A stretch of DNA of 34,654 nucleotides from UBA5738 sp049641805. GTDB taxonomy: Bacteria > Patescibacteriota > Minisyncoccia > Minisyncoccales > UBA5738. Within the stretch, counting starts at the first letter, position 1. Every line of letters begins with the position of its first letter. The position numbers and the translations under genes are program-made. Positions 24,952 through 32,005 of this stretch are shown here, piece by piece. The DNA is taken from the NCBI GenBank assembly GCA_049641805.1, contig JBARNX010000054.1, forward strand, positions 1 to 34,654. The letters are read 5' to 3'. The notes beneath the pieces are model-generated. The model saw only the letters and a list, made by a program, of their open reading frames with translations, searched no databases and was not told the DNA's origin.

Positions 24952-24980
24952 TTGAAATTATCGGGATTTAATTGTAGATT
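24952..24980 (+). promoter_or_regulatory. Promoter of structured RNA 1
   Basis: TTGAAA (24952-24957), 17-bp spacer, TAGATT (24975-24980). Start is predicted near 24987, just before the first stable helices. Confidence 0.55.
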
Positions 24981-24986
24981 GGAGCT

Positions 24987-25165
24987 GTAGTTCCAATTCA
25001 ATATAGCTGGCGTAATGCCAGGTGCCTAAACCCGGGTTATCCCGGGCATGGTGCCAAATACCCAACAAAGATACTGAACTCCACGTTCAGCAACTCTTTG
25101 TTGGGTCATATCGGGAAACCGGGTATGGGACCGCAAGGTCCGGCTGGCGTGGAGCTTTGTGTTTT
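24987..25165 (+). ncRNA. Unassigned structured RNA 1
   Basis: Five helices occur in order: CTGGC-GTAAT-GCCAG (25007-25021); GGTGCC/GGTGCC with two G-U pairs (25021-25026/25050-25055) enclosing CCCGGG-TTAT-CCCGGG (25031-25046); a perfect 12-bp stem ACCCAACAAAGA/TCTTTGTTGGGT (25060-25071/25095-25106) enclosing CTGAAC-TCCAC-GTTCAG; CATATCGG-GAAA-CCGGGTATG (25107-25127); and GGACC-GCAA-GGTCC (25128-25141). The last two end in GNRA tetraloops that exist only on the + strand, which supports a + strand RNA. It has no protein-coding frame of quality and does not match tmRNA, RNase P, SRP RNA or riboswitch consensus that I know. It may be a stand-alone RNA or the leader of the gene at 25185. Confidence 0.6.
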
Positions 25166-25184
25166 AATTGTCCATAAATTTACG

Positions 25185-25595
25185 ATGCAAGACTTTTTGA
25201 TCGTTTTGTTTCTGCTATTGATGGTCGTACCTTTTTTGCTTAGCGTTTGGCCGGACCGATCGAAAAAACAAGAGGAAATAGTTTTAATAAAGGATGGGGA
25301 AATAAGTAAGAAAAAAATGGAAAATCAAAAAAACTACACTACAAATTTTAATATATATGCGTCAAAAACAATTAGTTTTGTCAAAAAGAATAAGTGGTTG
25401 GTTTTTGCTATAGCGGTTGCTTTTGTTTATTTTTATTGGTACCAGGTTCGTCCAGGTAAAATTTATTCCGAATGTAATCGAATTGCGGCGAGCAAAACGA
25501 ATGATGAGTTTCGTCGAATCTCAAATGAATACTCGCGGGCTTATTATGAATCCGCTTATAAGCAGTGTTTGCGGGATAAGGGGTTGGAAAGATAA
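25185..25595 (+). CDS. Small membrane protein, function unknown
   Basis: A 136-aa protein with two hydrophobic helices: residues 3-22 (FLIVLFLLLMVVPFLLSVW) and about 68-86 (WLVFAIAVAFVYFYWYQV). A charged loop lies between, and a short tail with two Cys ends 'CLRDKGLER'. ATG 25185 was chosen because upstream codons from TTG 25098 are part of the structured RNA. The following gene begins 48 nt downstream. No family recognised. Confidence 0.65.
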   Translation: MQDFLIVLFLLLMVVPFLLSVWPDRSKKQEEIVLIKDGEISKKKMENQKNYTTNFNIYASKTISFVKKNKWLVFAIAVAFVYFYWYQVRPGKIYSECNRIAASKTNDEFRRISNEYSRAYYESAYKQCLRDKGLER

Positions 25596-25643
25596 CAAAG
25601 ACTTTTCAGATAAATTGTACCCGGAAAATTAACCATTGAAATT

Positions 25644-26453
25644 ATGAATCAAAACAATATAACTAAAAAAGGATTTGTCCATATTCCATTGCTGATGATT
25701 GTTGGTGCTTTAATAATTACGGTATCGGCAGCGGTTGTTGTCGGTTTGCAGATACGAAATCCTAATAAACCATCTCAAACCACGGATATTGTTGAAAGTG
25801 GTCAGAAAGAAATGAATGAAGGAATTATTAAAACGGAGGACAACGAGCCGGAAGAAATGTTGCAAGAAGATCGAGTGGAGCAGCTCCCCGAAAAAATTAA
25901 CCAACAAGAATTAGAACGAGCTAAATTAGAAGCAGAGAAGGCGAAGCAAGAGACGGAAAAGGCTAAAATTGAAATAGAAAAGCTAAAAATTGAACAAGAG
26001 AAACAAAAATCAGCGCAAGATCAGATAAAGCAAAATGAGTTGTTAATTCAGCAAGAAGCAGCGCGATTAAAGGAGGAGCAAGGGGCAATGCAAGAATTAA
26101 AAATTGAACAATGCAAATCAGAATATAACGCTCACAAAAGTGCGGCATCTGCCGAGATTGAAAGGCAATTGAATATTTTGGGTTCATTAACTCAAGATAT
26201 GGAGAAGGAATCTTTAAAAAAATGTATTGCTGGCGCAGTTGATCAATTTACTTCTACTACAGGAACAAGTTTGTCCGCGGTTAGTGGCCAAACGGTCGCA
26301 AGTCTTACCAACTGGGCAGAAAAAAGTTGCCAAAACACGATCGATGAAACACATAAAAAATTTGTTTTAGAAATTGATAGCAATAAAAAACTTCAATACG
26401 ATAAATTAGAGCAACAACTTCAGTCAGAATATCAGCAATGTTTGCAAAAATAA
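25644..26453 (+). CDS. Membrane-anchored coiled-coil protein with a prepilin-like N-terminus
   Basis: A 269-aa protein. 'KKGFVHIPLLMIVGALIITVSAAVV' (8-32) looks like a prepilin signal (Gly-Phe junction and hydrophobic helix) but has Pro instead of Glu at position 5. A Glu/Lys/Gln-rich coiled coil spans about 82-155. The C-terminal part contains four Cys and is followed by more helix. It would be exported or anchored with the coil outside. I associate 'KGF-HIPLL' N-termini with CPR surface proteins, function unknown. It is the second gene of a small + strand membrane-protein cluster. Confidence 0.7.
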   Translation: MNQNNITKKGFVHIPLLMIVGALIITVSAAVVVGLQIRNPNKPSQTTDIVESGQKEMNEGIIKTEDNEPEEMLQEDRVEQLPEKINQQELERAKLEAEKAKQETEKAKIEIEKLKIEQEKQKSAQDQIKQNELLIQQEAARLKEEQGAMQELKIEQCKSEYNAHKSAASAEIERQLNILGSLTQDMEKESLKKCIAGAVDQFTSTTGTSLSAVSGQTVASLTNWAEKSCQNTIDETHKKFVLEIDSNKKLQYDKLEQQLQSEYQQCLQK

Positions 26454-26468
26454 TTCTTAAAATCAGTA

Positions 26469-26822
26469 ATGATTATAAATAAAATAATTAAAATTATAGC
26501 TAATATTTACTTGGTGCTTTTTATAATTTTTTGGGTTGGGTGCATGATTGCAATTTTTTCAACAAGAGGATTTGCGGGAGTTCAAGAAACGCTTAGTCCA
26601 TTTAATATTAGCAATTATATTGTGACAGCATTTTTTTTGTTTCCTTATCTTTTTCTGGATAAAATTGCTTCCAAAATTGAAGCAAAATTTGGGAAAAAAG
26701 ATTCAATGGCGCGGAAGGAGAAACTCTTGCCGCCCGTGTCTTGGAGCTTAGAAGAATCTAAGAAGGCAAACGACAGGGCGAACAAATACGACCAGGAGCA
26801 TCCGGAAGCCCTGCAGAAGTAG
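26469..26822 (+). CDS. Small membrane protein, function unknown
   Basis: A 117-aa protein with two transmembrane helices (about 10-31 and 49-66) and a charged cytoplasmic tail from about residue 70 (KFGKKDSMARKEKLL...). It starts 15 nt after the coiled-coil gene, so the two are probably co-transcribed. Not recognised. Confidence 0.65.
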   Translation: MIINKIIKIIANIYLVLFIIFWVGCMIAIFSTRGFAGVQETLSPFNISNYIVTAFFLFPYLFLDKIASKIEAKFGKKDSMARKEKLLPPVSWSLEESKKANDRANKYDQEHPEALQK

Positions 26823-26897
26823 CTACTGGACAGCGAGCAGGAGAATGAATAACGTCGGATTTATAGTTAATTATAAGGCCGGCTGTTTGGTGAAGTT

Positions 26898-26925
26898 TTG
26901 AAAAAGGGCGGAAATGTGCTAAACT
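26898..26925 (+). promoter_or_regulatory. Promoter of structured RNA 2
   Basis: TTGAAA (26898-26903), 16-bp spacer, TAAACT (26920-26925). Start is predicted near 26932. Confidence 0.45.
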
Positions 26926-26931
26926 GAAAAT

Positions 26932-27157
26932 GTGAGGGCTTAACAATTTAATTCGAGCGCCACTCAATTGGCGCCGGATAATTCTGCTTTGCCCCGTCGT
27001 AGTCTTTGACGAAGGCGGGTCCGAGTAAGGGGAACCGGGAAATCTGCGGCAAACCTTATGAATTATCGCGACTAACTGCAAAAAGGCGGTTGGGAGATTT
27101 CACTAATCCAAGAGGTACAAATCTTGGGGCATTCGTGAAAGCTCTTAGCCGCTTTTT
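26932..27157 (+). ncRNA. Unassigned structured RNA 2 with intrinsic terminator
   Basis: About 226 nt between a promoter and a T-run, with no credible coding frame. Helices are: GCGCCA/TGGCGC (about 26957-26975); a long-range stem GATAATTC/GAATTATC (26977-26984/27060-27067) continued by TTTGCC/GGCAAA (26988-26993/27048-27053), enclosing two smaller hairpins (one is a dispersed repeat, 27004-27021); and a 3' composite hairpin in which GCGGTTGGGAG pairs with CTCTTAGCCGC, TTTCAC with GTGAAA, and CCAAGA with TCTTGG, ending in TTTTTT near 27152-27157. I know of no family with this layout. Confidence 0.6.
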
Positions 27158-27186
27158 TAATTGAATCGGCAAATAAACGTCGACGG

Positions 27187-27480
27187 ATGTTCCGGGGTTT
27201 TGACTCTTTCAAAAATATGCAAAATTTGAAGAGAAAAATGCATTTTGTAGAGTGCACTGATTGCGGGTTTGCTGTTGGGTTCGATCACCCGAATGAAACA
27301 TTCTTTTTTTGCAAGGAGCACAAGTTCGGCGTTAACGTGCCCGATGAAGATATTGATATCAGCCATATTTGCAAGGGTTGCATGAAGGAAATGGAAAGAT
27401 ATGATCTTTATGACGAAGACAATGTTTGTCCGATTTGCAACGGGATTATGGACATGTGCTATCAGTTTGTGAAGGAATAG
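27187..27480 (+). CDS. Double zinc-ribbon protein
   Basis: A 97-aa cytoplasmic protein with Cys pairs 'CTDC' (23-26), 'FCKEH' (42-45), 'CKGC' and 'CPIC', enough for two zinc sites of rubredoxin/ribbon type. Between them is an acidic, aromatic-rich sequence. Later starts (ATG 27217 or 27238) are possible; 27238 would begin right at the first Cys pair and is the likelier if the protein is all zinc ribbon. It lies 30 nt after the terminator of RNA 2 and 42 nt before a phosphatase gene. No specific function recognised. Confidence 0.65.
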   Translation: MFRGFDSFKNMQNLKRKMHFVECTDCGFAVGFDHPNETFFFCKEHKFGVNVPDEDIDISHICKGCMKEMERYDLYDEDNVCPICNGIMDMCYQFVKE

Positions 27481-27521
27481 CGATCCAGGGTTTCCCGATC
27501 TTAAAATTAAACAAAAAACTT

Positions 27522-28142
27522 ATGAATATATATTTCGTCCGACACGGACAAACAAAATGCAATGAATTGGGCTTGGGCCAGAATGATTATGAGCCGCTTT
27601 CGGCCATTGGCTTGAAGCAGGCGGAAATGATTGCCCGGCGAGCCAAAGCTTTGCCGATTGATATAATCCACGCCAGCCCGATGAAGCGGGCATCCCAAAC
27701 CGCGGAAACAATAAAGGCGGCGGTCAACAAGGAGATAATTTATTCGGAATTGTTGATAGAGCATCGGTTGCCTTCGGCAATGATCGGCAAGGCGCTTGAA
27801 TCTTCCCTGGCCGCTCAAATCAGGAAAGAATGCAATCTTCACCAGGATGACATAAGCTGGCATTATTCCGATGAAGAGAATTTCCTTGAGTATAGGGCGC
27901 GGGCCAAACAAGCATTGGAATATTTGTCGGCTTTGCCGCAAAAAAATATTTTGGTGGTTTCCCATGGGAATTTCATCAAAATGCTGGTACTGACAATGAC
28001 CTTGGGCGATCTTATTAAGCCGGCGGCGCTTTATGCGTTTGCCAACAAGTTTCGGCTGCGCAATACCGGCCTTACTTATTGCAAGAAAACCGGGACTGGA
28101 TGGAGTATCGAGGCCTTTAACGATCATCAGCATCTGGGATAA
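27522..28142 (+). CDS. Histidine phosphatase family protein (phosphoglycerate mutase-like)
   Basis: A 206-aa protein of the branch-1 histidine phosphatases. The catalytic motif is Arg7-His8-Gly9 ('YFVRHGQT'). Other conserved parts are 'IHASPMKRASQTAE' (Arg for phosphate), an acidic 'SELLIEHRLP' segment and the second catalytic His in 'VVSHGNFIKM'. It acts on a small phosphorylated metabolite or protein, substrate unknown. ATG 27522 was chosen because the HGQT motif must lie at the N-terminus. A terminator follows. Confidence 0.88.
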   Translation: MNIYFVRHGQTKCNELGLGQNDYEPLSAIGLKQAEMIARRAKALPIDIIHASPMKRASQTAETIKAAVNKEIIYSELLIEHRLPSAMIGKALESSLAAQIRKECNLHQDDISWHYSDEENFLEYRARAKQALEYLSALPQKNILVVSHGNFIKMLVLTMTLGDLIKPAALYAFANKFRLRNTGLTYCKKTGTGWSIEAFNDHQHLG

Positions 28143-28175
28143 CCAGGCTATGCCAGTCGGTTAAGTTAAAAATAA

Positions 28176-28206
28176 AGCCGGTCCGGAATAAGGGGCCGGT
28201 TTTTGT
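28176..28206 (+). terminator. Rho-independent terminator
   Basis: CCGGTCC (28178-28184) pairs with GGGCCGG (28193-28199), one U-G pair, 8-nt loop, then TTTTTG. It ends the zinc-ribbon/phosphatase unit. Confidence 0.8.
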
Positions 28207-28512
28207 TTTACCGGGTATATTGGTATTTGGCGGACAAAGCCGGACAAGCGGCCCAAACTCTTGTCGGTCGGGAGATATTGGGGAACCCCAGTAAAAATGG
28301 CTTAAAAGGGCACGAGTGGCTTTAAGCATTGGTAGACTCGGGTTAGCGGGCCTCAAAAAATTGTTTAAGCTGTTTGAATTGAAAAATGGGCCTAAAAGAG
28401 GTAAATTAGATAATCCTACCAATGGTATGTCTTTTTCCAAGTGGCTATCGTCGGGTTATAGAAAAGCTGGAAATAGTTGCGTGTGATAAGCCCTTGCTTG
28501 AAAATAAAGATA
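28207..28512 (+). other. Intergenic stretch with possible decayed coding remnant
   Basis: No intact gene is seen. In one + frame, about 28204-28325 reads as a protein-like tail (…ADKAGQAAQTLVGREILG…HEWL, stop). In the next frame, about 28315-28484 (GTG start) reads as a basic helical peptide ending '…GYRKAGNSCV'. The two could be pieces of one frameshifted gene, or chance. There is no hairpin-rich structure comparable to RNAs 1 and 2. Confidence 0.25.
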
Positions 28513-29244
28513 ATGAATAAGCTATTAACAAAAATTAATCAATGGTTGAAGGGTTATATAAATATAATTGAGGTTGCAGGATTGTTATTTGCAATTGTTG
28601 GATTGTATGTTGGTTTTCACCAGATGCATCAAGATAACGAAAGCACGAAGATTGCATTAAATAGTTATAAGATTGCCTTATTAGATCAGATGAGGCAAAA
28701 AGATCCTATGCTGTCTTTCAATTTTATCGAGAACAGCATTGAAGCAAATGTAAATCAAGACTTTGAAATAAAAGATGTATTATGGTTGTTGCCTGATGAT
28801 GATGGCAAGGGAGTAAAAATAAACCAGTCTTCAAATAATTTATCTATCAATGAGCTTGCGTTTGCATTGGATTGGCAATGGATCGAAAAGGAGAATGTTT
28901 CTCATCAACAAAGGATTAATTTTATAAAATGTAAGATTCTTGGTGGCTCGATTGAGGGCGGTTTGCCATTGGTTGTCCAAGTTGAATTGCGGAGAAGGGG
29001 CGAAAAAGAATCGATGATTGTTAATTATTTAACGCATATTAAGGGTGCTATTGCAAAAAATCCATATATTATTATCGATAAACCGGGTGCAGCAACGGAG
29101 GATGTAGGAAATTTTATAAAAGATGGAGCGTTGGATATAAAAAAATATTTTCAAGTAATTGATAAAATTAATTTTGATGGGATAGTGAACGATTCGGGTG
29201 AATGTCGTATGATAATTGGCGCACCCGTTGATTATGTCAAATGA
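28513..29244 (+). CDS. Single-pass membrane protein, function unknown
   Basis: A 243-aa protein with an N-terminal amphipathic region, one transmembrane helix (about 22-39, EVAGLLFAIVGLYVGFHQM), a helical linker with 'DQMRQKDPMLSFNF', and a beta-rich soluble domain of about 170 residues. There are no signal peptide, Cys pairs or catalytic motif. ATG 28513 is preferred over GTG/TTG 28477. Such layout (TM helix, short helix, soluble domain) is common in membrane-associated sensors of accessory islands, but I do not recognise the family. AT-rich. Confidence 0.6.
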   Translation: MNKLLTKINQWLKGYINIIEVAGLLFAIVGLYVGFHQMHQDNESTKIALNSYKIALLDQMRQKDPMLSFNFIENSIEANVNQDFEIKDVLWLLPDDDGKGVKINQSSNNLSINELAFALDWQWIEKENVSHQQRINFIKCKILGGSIEGGLPLVVQVELRRRGEKESMIVNYLTHIKGAIAKNPYIIIDKPGAATEDVGNFIKDGALDIKKYFQVIDKINFDGIVNDSGECRMIIGAPVDYVK

Positions 29245-29310
29245 AATGGGCATTTATTAAATTACGGAAAAACGCATAAATAACGGCTGGCGGGTAATTA
29301 ATTATAAATT

Positions 29311-29817
29311 ATGGAGACTAAAACAATTGGTTATTTGAATAACAAGGTTTGGTACAGGTTGTTAAAAGTTTTATTCTTTCTTTCGTTTATAATTGTTTTT
29401 TTGTTGGTAAATTTTATGGTTTGGGCGCTTACTGATAATGAAAAGATTTCCGATAAGACTTTTATTGAGGTAGGGAGGATTATAAAGCAAGAATATCCCG
29501 CTTATAGTGATATGGATGATCTTGATGTGGGGCGAAATATTTACCAGAAAAGACGTTATGATGAATGGGAAAAATATACTATATATGGAGAGGAATCATC
29601 TTTTATCCCTACCTATGGCAAGCGAGTTAATGGTATAGATTTTCATCCCACAACAAACTTAGAGGCAAAAATTAAAATAGAATATACGCCGGAATCGTTA
29701 TGGAAAAAAATTTCATACAATATTTTTTCATCAATAATTATATTGGTTATTTTTTGGATTATCTCAAGAGTATTTTTTTATATTGTTTTGGGGACATTCT
29801 TGCCTAAAAAAAAGTAA
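29311..29817 (+). CDS. Two-pass membrane protein, function unknown
   Basis: A 168-aa protein with transmembrane helices at about 19-41 and 139-163 and a soluble loop of about 95 residues between, rich in Tyr and Asp (IGRIIKQEYPAYSDMDD type sequence). Its end lies 4 nt before the next start, so it is in an operon with the DUF2726 nuclease. Not recognised. Confidence 0.6.
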   Translation: METKTIGYLNNKVWYRLLKVLFFLSFIIVFLLVNFMVWALTDNEKISDKTFIEVGRIIKQEYPAYSDMDDLDVGRNIYQKRRYDEWEKYTIYGEESSFIPTYGKRVNGIDFHPTTNLEAKIKIEYTPESLWKKISYNIFSSIIILVIFWIISRVFFYIVLGTFLPKKK

Positions 29818-29821
29818 ACCT

Positions 29822-30352
29822 ATGGACAATTTGCTTATTTGGGGAGGGTTAATTGTCGCCGTTATTTTGGCGATCAAGTATTTCCAGAACCAACAAGATG
29901 GTGATGACCGAGGGAATCGGAGAAGGATAGGTTATGATTACAAAAAGAAAGATTTTTTCATGACGCGGGCCGAGCATGAGTGCTACGATGCGCTAATTGA
30001 GGCGGTAGGCAAGGATTACTATATTTTTCCTCAAGCTCATCTTACTGCTATCGTTGATCATAAAATAAAGGGGCAAAATTGGCGGGGTGCGTTTCGGCAT
30101 ATTGATGAGAAATCGGTCGATTTTGTTTTGTGCGATAAGAATTATATTGCTCCAAAATTGGCCATTGAGCTCGATGACCGAACCCATGAACGTCTGGACA
30201 GGAAATTACGGGATGGCGAAGTCGAGCGTATTCTCAAATGTGCTGGCTTGCCGTTATTGAGATTGGATAATCACGGGAGTTTTGATTCTATCGATCTTGC
30301 CCAAAAAATTAAGTCTGTTATTGCGGGAGGTAATGGCATTAAAGCCGGATAA
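29822..30352 (+). CDS. DUF2726-type nuclease-fold protein with membrane anchor
   Basis: A 176-aa protein. A transmembrane helix (about 4-20) is followed by a basic linker and the DUF2726 domain: 'MTRAEHECYDALIEAV' (about 47-62), 'VDFVLCDKNYIAPKLAIELDD' (Asp100, Glu116, Asp118/119) and 'RDGEVERILKCAGLPLLRL'. The D-x(n)-E-x-D pattern is that of PD-(D/E)XK endonuclease folds. ATG 29822 is used because the longer frame from TTG overlaps the previous gene. It sits 4 nt after the membrane protein gene and 2 nt before the SNase gene. Confidence 0.8.
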   Translation: MDNLLIWGGLIVAVILAIKYFQNQQDGDDRGNRRRIGYDYKKKDFFMTRAEHECYDALIEAVGKDYYIFPQAHLTAIVDHKIKGQNWRGAFRHIDEKSVDFVLCDKNYIAPKLAIELDDRTHERLDRKLRDGEVERILKCAGLPLLRLDNHGSFDSIDLAQKIKSVIAGGNGIKAG

Positions 30353-30354
30353 TT

Positions 30355-31377
30355 ATGGAGAATGAAGCTTTCGCGAGTATTTTTACGCTCACTTTTTTAC
30401 TTTCAATCATTTGCTTAATCGCGGGCTTGATAAAGCCGGCGCTTTTTTCGCGGTTTTCGGGTAATGTGGCGCCCAAACGAAAAACAATTGCGTTAGCGAC
30501 TTTTGGCGCGATTCTAATTTCATTTATGGGAGTGGTTATTTTTGCGCCGTCGGCGACGGTTCAGGATAACTTGGCTTTAACCGGCAATGTTCAGCAACCA
30601 GTGGAAGATAAGGCCAACGAAATCGCGGGTGGCCAGGGTGATGCTAAAAGCGAGGAGCACGAAGCTTCCGTTATTCCGGCTTCGGAAGTAAAAAATGATT
30701 CAACTCAGCCGCAACAGGAAGTCATTCCGGCAGATGATTTGTTTTCCATTACCAGCGTGGTTGACGGCGATACTTTTAAGGCGGATATCAATGGCGCGGT
30801 TAAAACCATTCGGGTAATCGGTATTGATACTCCCGAGACCGTGGATCCGCGCAAACCGGTGGAATGTTTTGGCGTTGAAGCTTCGAATAAGGCCAAGGCG
30901 GTTTTATCGGGCCAAAAAGTGCGGCTGGAATATGATCCAACACAAGGTGAGCTTGATAAATATGCCAGGACTTTACGACACGTATTTTTGCAGGATGGGA
31001 CTAATTTCGGACTTTTAATGATCAAAGAGGGCTATGCCCATGAATATACTTATGCGGTGCCTTACAAGTATCAATCCGAGTTCAAGGTGGCACAAAAGCA
31101 GGCAACGGAGGCCAAGGCCGGGCTATGGGGCGATGTTTGCCAATCGGTAACCGCGGTTGAGACGCCGAACACTTCATTGGCCCCGGTTCAGAGTGATGGT
31201 TCGGGAAATTGTTTAATAAAGGGCAATATCAGCTCCAAGGGAGAAAAAATCTATCATGTTATCGGTTGCCGGTCATACAATCAAACCGTTATTGATGAAA
31301 GTAAGGGGGAGAAGTGGTTTTGTACTGAGCGAGAGGCGCTTGATGCCGGCTGGCGCAAGGCATTAAATTGTCCTTGA
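30355..31377 (+). CDS. Membrane-anchored staphylococcal-type nuclease with sunset domain
   Basis: A 340-aa protein with two transmembrane helices (about 9-29 and 43-63), a low-complexity acidic linker (about 75-125), and the SNase/thermonuclease domain: 'VVDGDTF' (Asp137, Asp139), 'IRVIGIDTPET' and 'DKYARTLRHVF', ending with 'AGLWGDVC'. The C-terminal 55 residues match the sunset/Excalibur-like pattern 'CLIKGNISSKGEKIYHVIGC…KWFCTEREALDAGWRKALNCP' with conserved Cys. It would degrade nucleic acid at the cell surface. It ends the operon of the DUF2726 gene. Confidence 0.9.
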   Translation: MENEAFASIFTLTFLLSIICLIAGLIKPALFSRFSGNVAPKRKTIALATFGAILISFMGVVIFAPSATVQDNLALTGNVQQPVEDKANEIAGGQGDAKSEEHEASVIPASEVKNDSTQPQQEVIPADDLFSITSVVDGDTFKADINGAVKTIRVIGIDTPETVDPRKPVECFGVEASNKAKAVLSGQKVRLEYDPTQGELDKYARTLRHVFLQDGTNFGLLMIKEGYAHEYTYAVPYKYQSEFKVAQKQATEAKAGLWGDVCQSVTAVETPNTSLAPVQSDGSGNCLIKGNISSKGEKIYHVIGCRSYNQTVIDESKGEKWFCTEREALDAGWRKALNCP

Positions 31378-31442
31378 CGATAGTTTATACAAAAAAACCG
31401 GATTTGAACCGATTTGAGATAGTAATTTAAGTTATGTCAAGA

Positions 31443-31470
31443 TTGACGGGGTTTTGGGCCGGGATAAAAT
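31443..31470 (+). promoter_or_regulatory. Promoter of the 48-aa gene
   Basis: TTGACG (31443-31448), 16-bp spacer, TAAAAT (31465-31470). Start is predicted near 31477, giving a leader of about 150 nt. Confidence 0.65.
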
Positions 31471-31488
31471 TAAACTGATAGTTTGACT

Positions 31489-31633
31489 ATATGGCGTTCT
31501 GATCGGGATAAGAGTTCCTTCTCAATACTTTGCTCTGGTCGCTATTTCGAGAAAGCTTGCTTAAAGCAAAACATGACAATTTTACTTTAACATGGCTGAC
31601 GCCATATCATCAAATTTCAAGCAAATGATATGG
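31489..31633 (+). promoter_or_regulatory. Putative translational switch (start codon in competing hairpins)
   Basis: Segment A ATATGGCGT (31489-31497) can pair perfectly with B1 ACGCCATAT (31599-31607). Segment B2 CCATATCAT (31602-31610) can pair perfectly with C ATGATATGG (31625-31633), which contains the start codon ATG 31630-31632. B1 and B2 share 31602-31607, so the two 9-bp helices exclude each other. Pairing B-C hides the start; pairing A-B frees it. Confidence 0.55.
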
Positions 31634-31776
31634 CTAAAGATTCAAAAACGTTCAATCTTGGGCGGCGTGCCAGCAACGGCAGGTTCGTCCCGGTAGAAGT
31701 CGCAAGAAAGGATCGCGATCATTGTGTGGTCGAGCGCGTCCCAAAAGCTGGGAACGGTGACACCAAGAGTAAATAG
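31630..31776 (+). CDS. 48-aa small protein
   Basis: A very small basic protein that begins MAKDSKTFNLGRRASNGRF and ends in a Lys-rich tail. The 'GR-aSnGRFVPVEvA---dhcvVERV' core resembles small phage/plasmid proteins of the 'RdA-tGqFvtv-eA---p-tTvve' type, from memory. It has its own promoter, a structured leader and a terminator, which supports that it is real. Its short length explains why gene callers would miss it. Confidence 0.6.
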   Translation: MAKDSKTFNLGRRASNGRFVPVEVARKDRDHCVVERVPKAGNGDTKSK

Positions 31777-31803
31777 CAGTTATTAGTTTAAGAACAAATA
31801 AGG

Positions 31804-31835
31804 GCGCCTTAGAGGAGGGGGCGTTTTTATTTTTT
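31804..31835 (+). terminator. Terminator after the 48-aa gene
   Basis: GCGCCTT pairs with GGGGCGT (7 bp, with G-U pairs), 7-nt loop, followed by TTTTTATTTTTT. Confidence 0.7.
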
Positions 31836-31853
31836 AATTGTAGCTACATTGTT

Positions 31854-31895
31854 TATTGCGCGAAACAGGAGCGAACATCGATTGCCAGACGACCC
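31854..31895 (+). repeat. 42-bp direct repeat, copy 1
   Basis: Begins TATTGC, then AAACAGG, and ends with GATTGCCAGACGACCC. It matches copy 2 (32485-32526) at 37 of 42 positions and is followed 6 nt later by a 15-bp hairpin. Confidence 0.85.
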
Positions 31896-31901
31896 GCGTT
31901 A

Positions 31902-31934
31902 ACCAAAAAATCGCTTTCGAAGCGATTTTTTGGT
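31902..31934. terminator. Perfect 15-bp hairpin, bidirectional terminator-like
   Basis: ACCAAAAAATCGCTT (31902-31916) and AAGCGATTTTTTGGT (31920-31934) around a TCG loop. It carries A- and T-runs on both sides, so it could terminate in either direction. Confidence 0.7.
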
Positions 31935-32005
31935 AAAATTAAAAAACTAACTAATAAAATCGGCGTCTGATTAAAAATAAAGGCGGTGCGGATAATAAAA
32001 TAAAA

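Noticed and set aside
24987..27157. The two structured RNAs as tmRNA, RNase P RNA, SRP RNA or 6S RNA
   Set aside because: None of the consensus parts I know (tRNA-like ends, the RNase P P4 core, the SRP GNAR apical loop, the 6S central bubble) could be found.
28117..28440. 107-codon - strand open frame
   Set aside because: It covers a strong terminator hairpin and the end of the phosphatase gene and has no recognisable feature.
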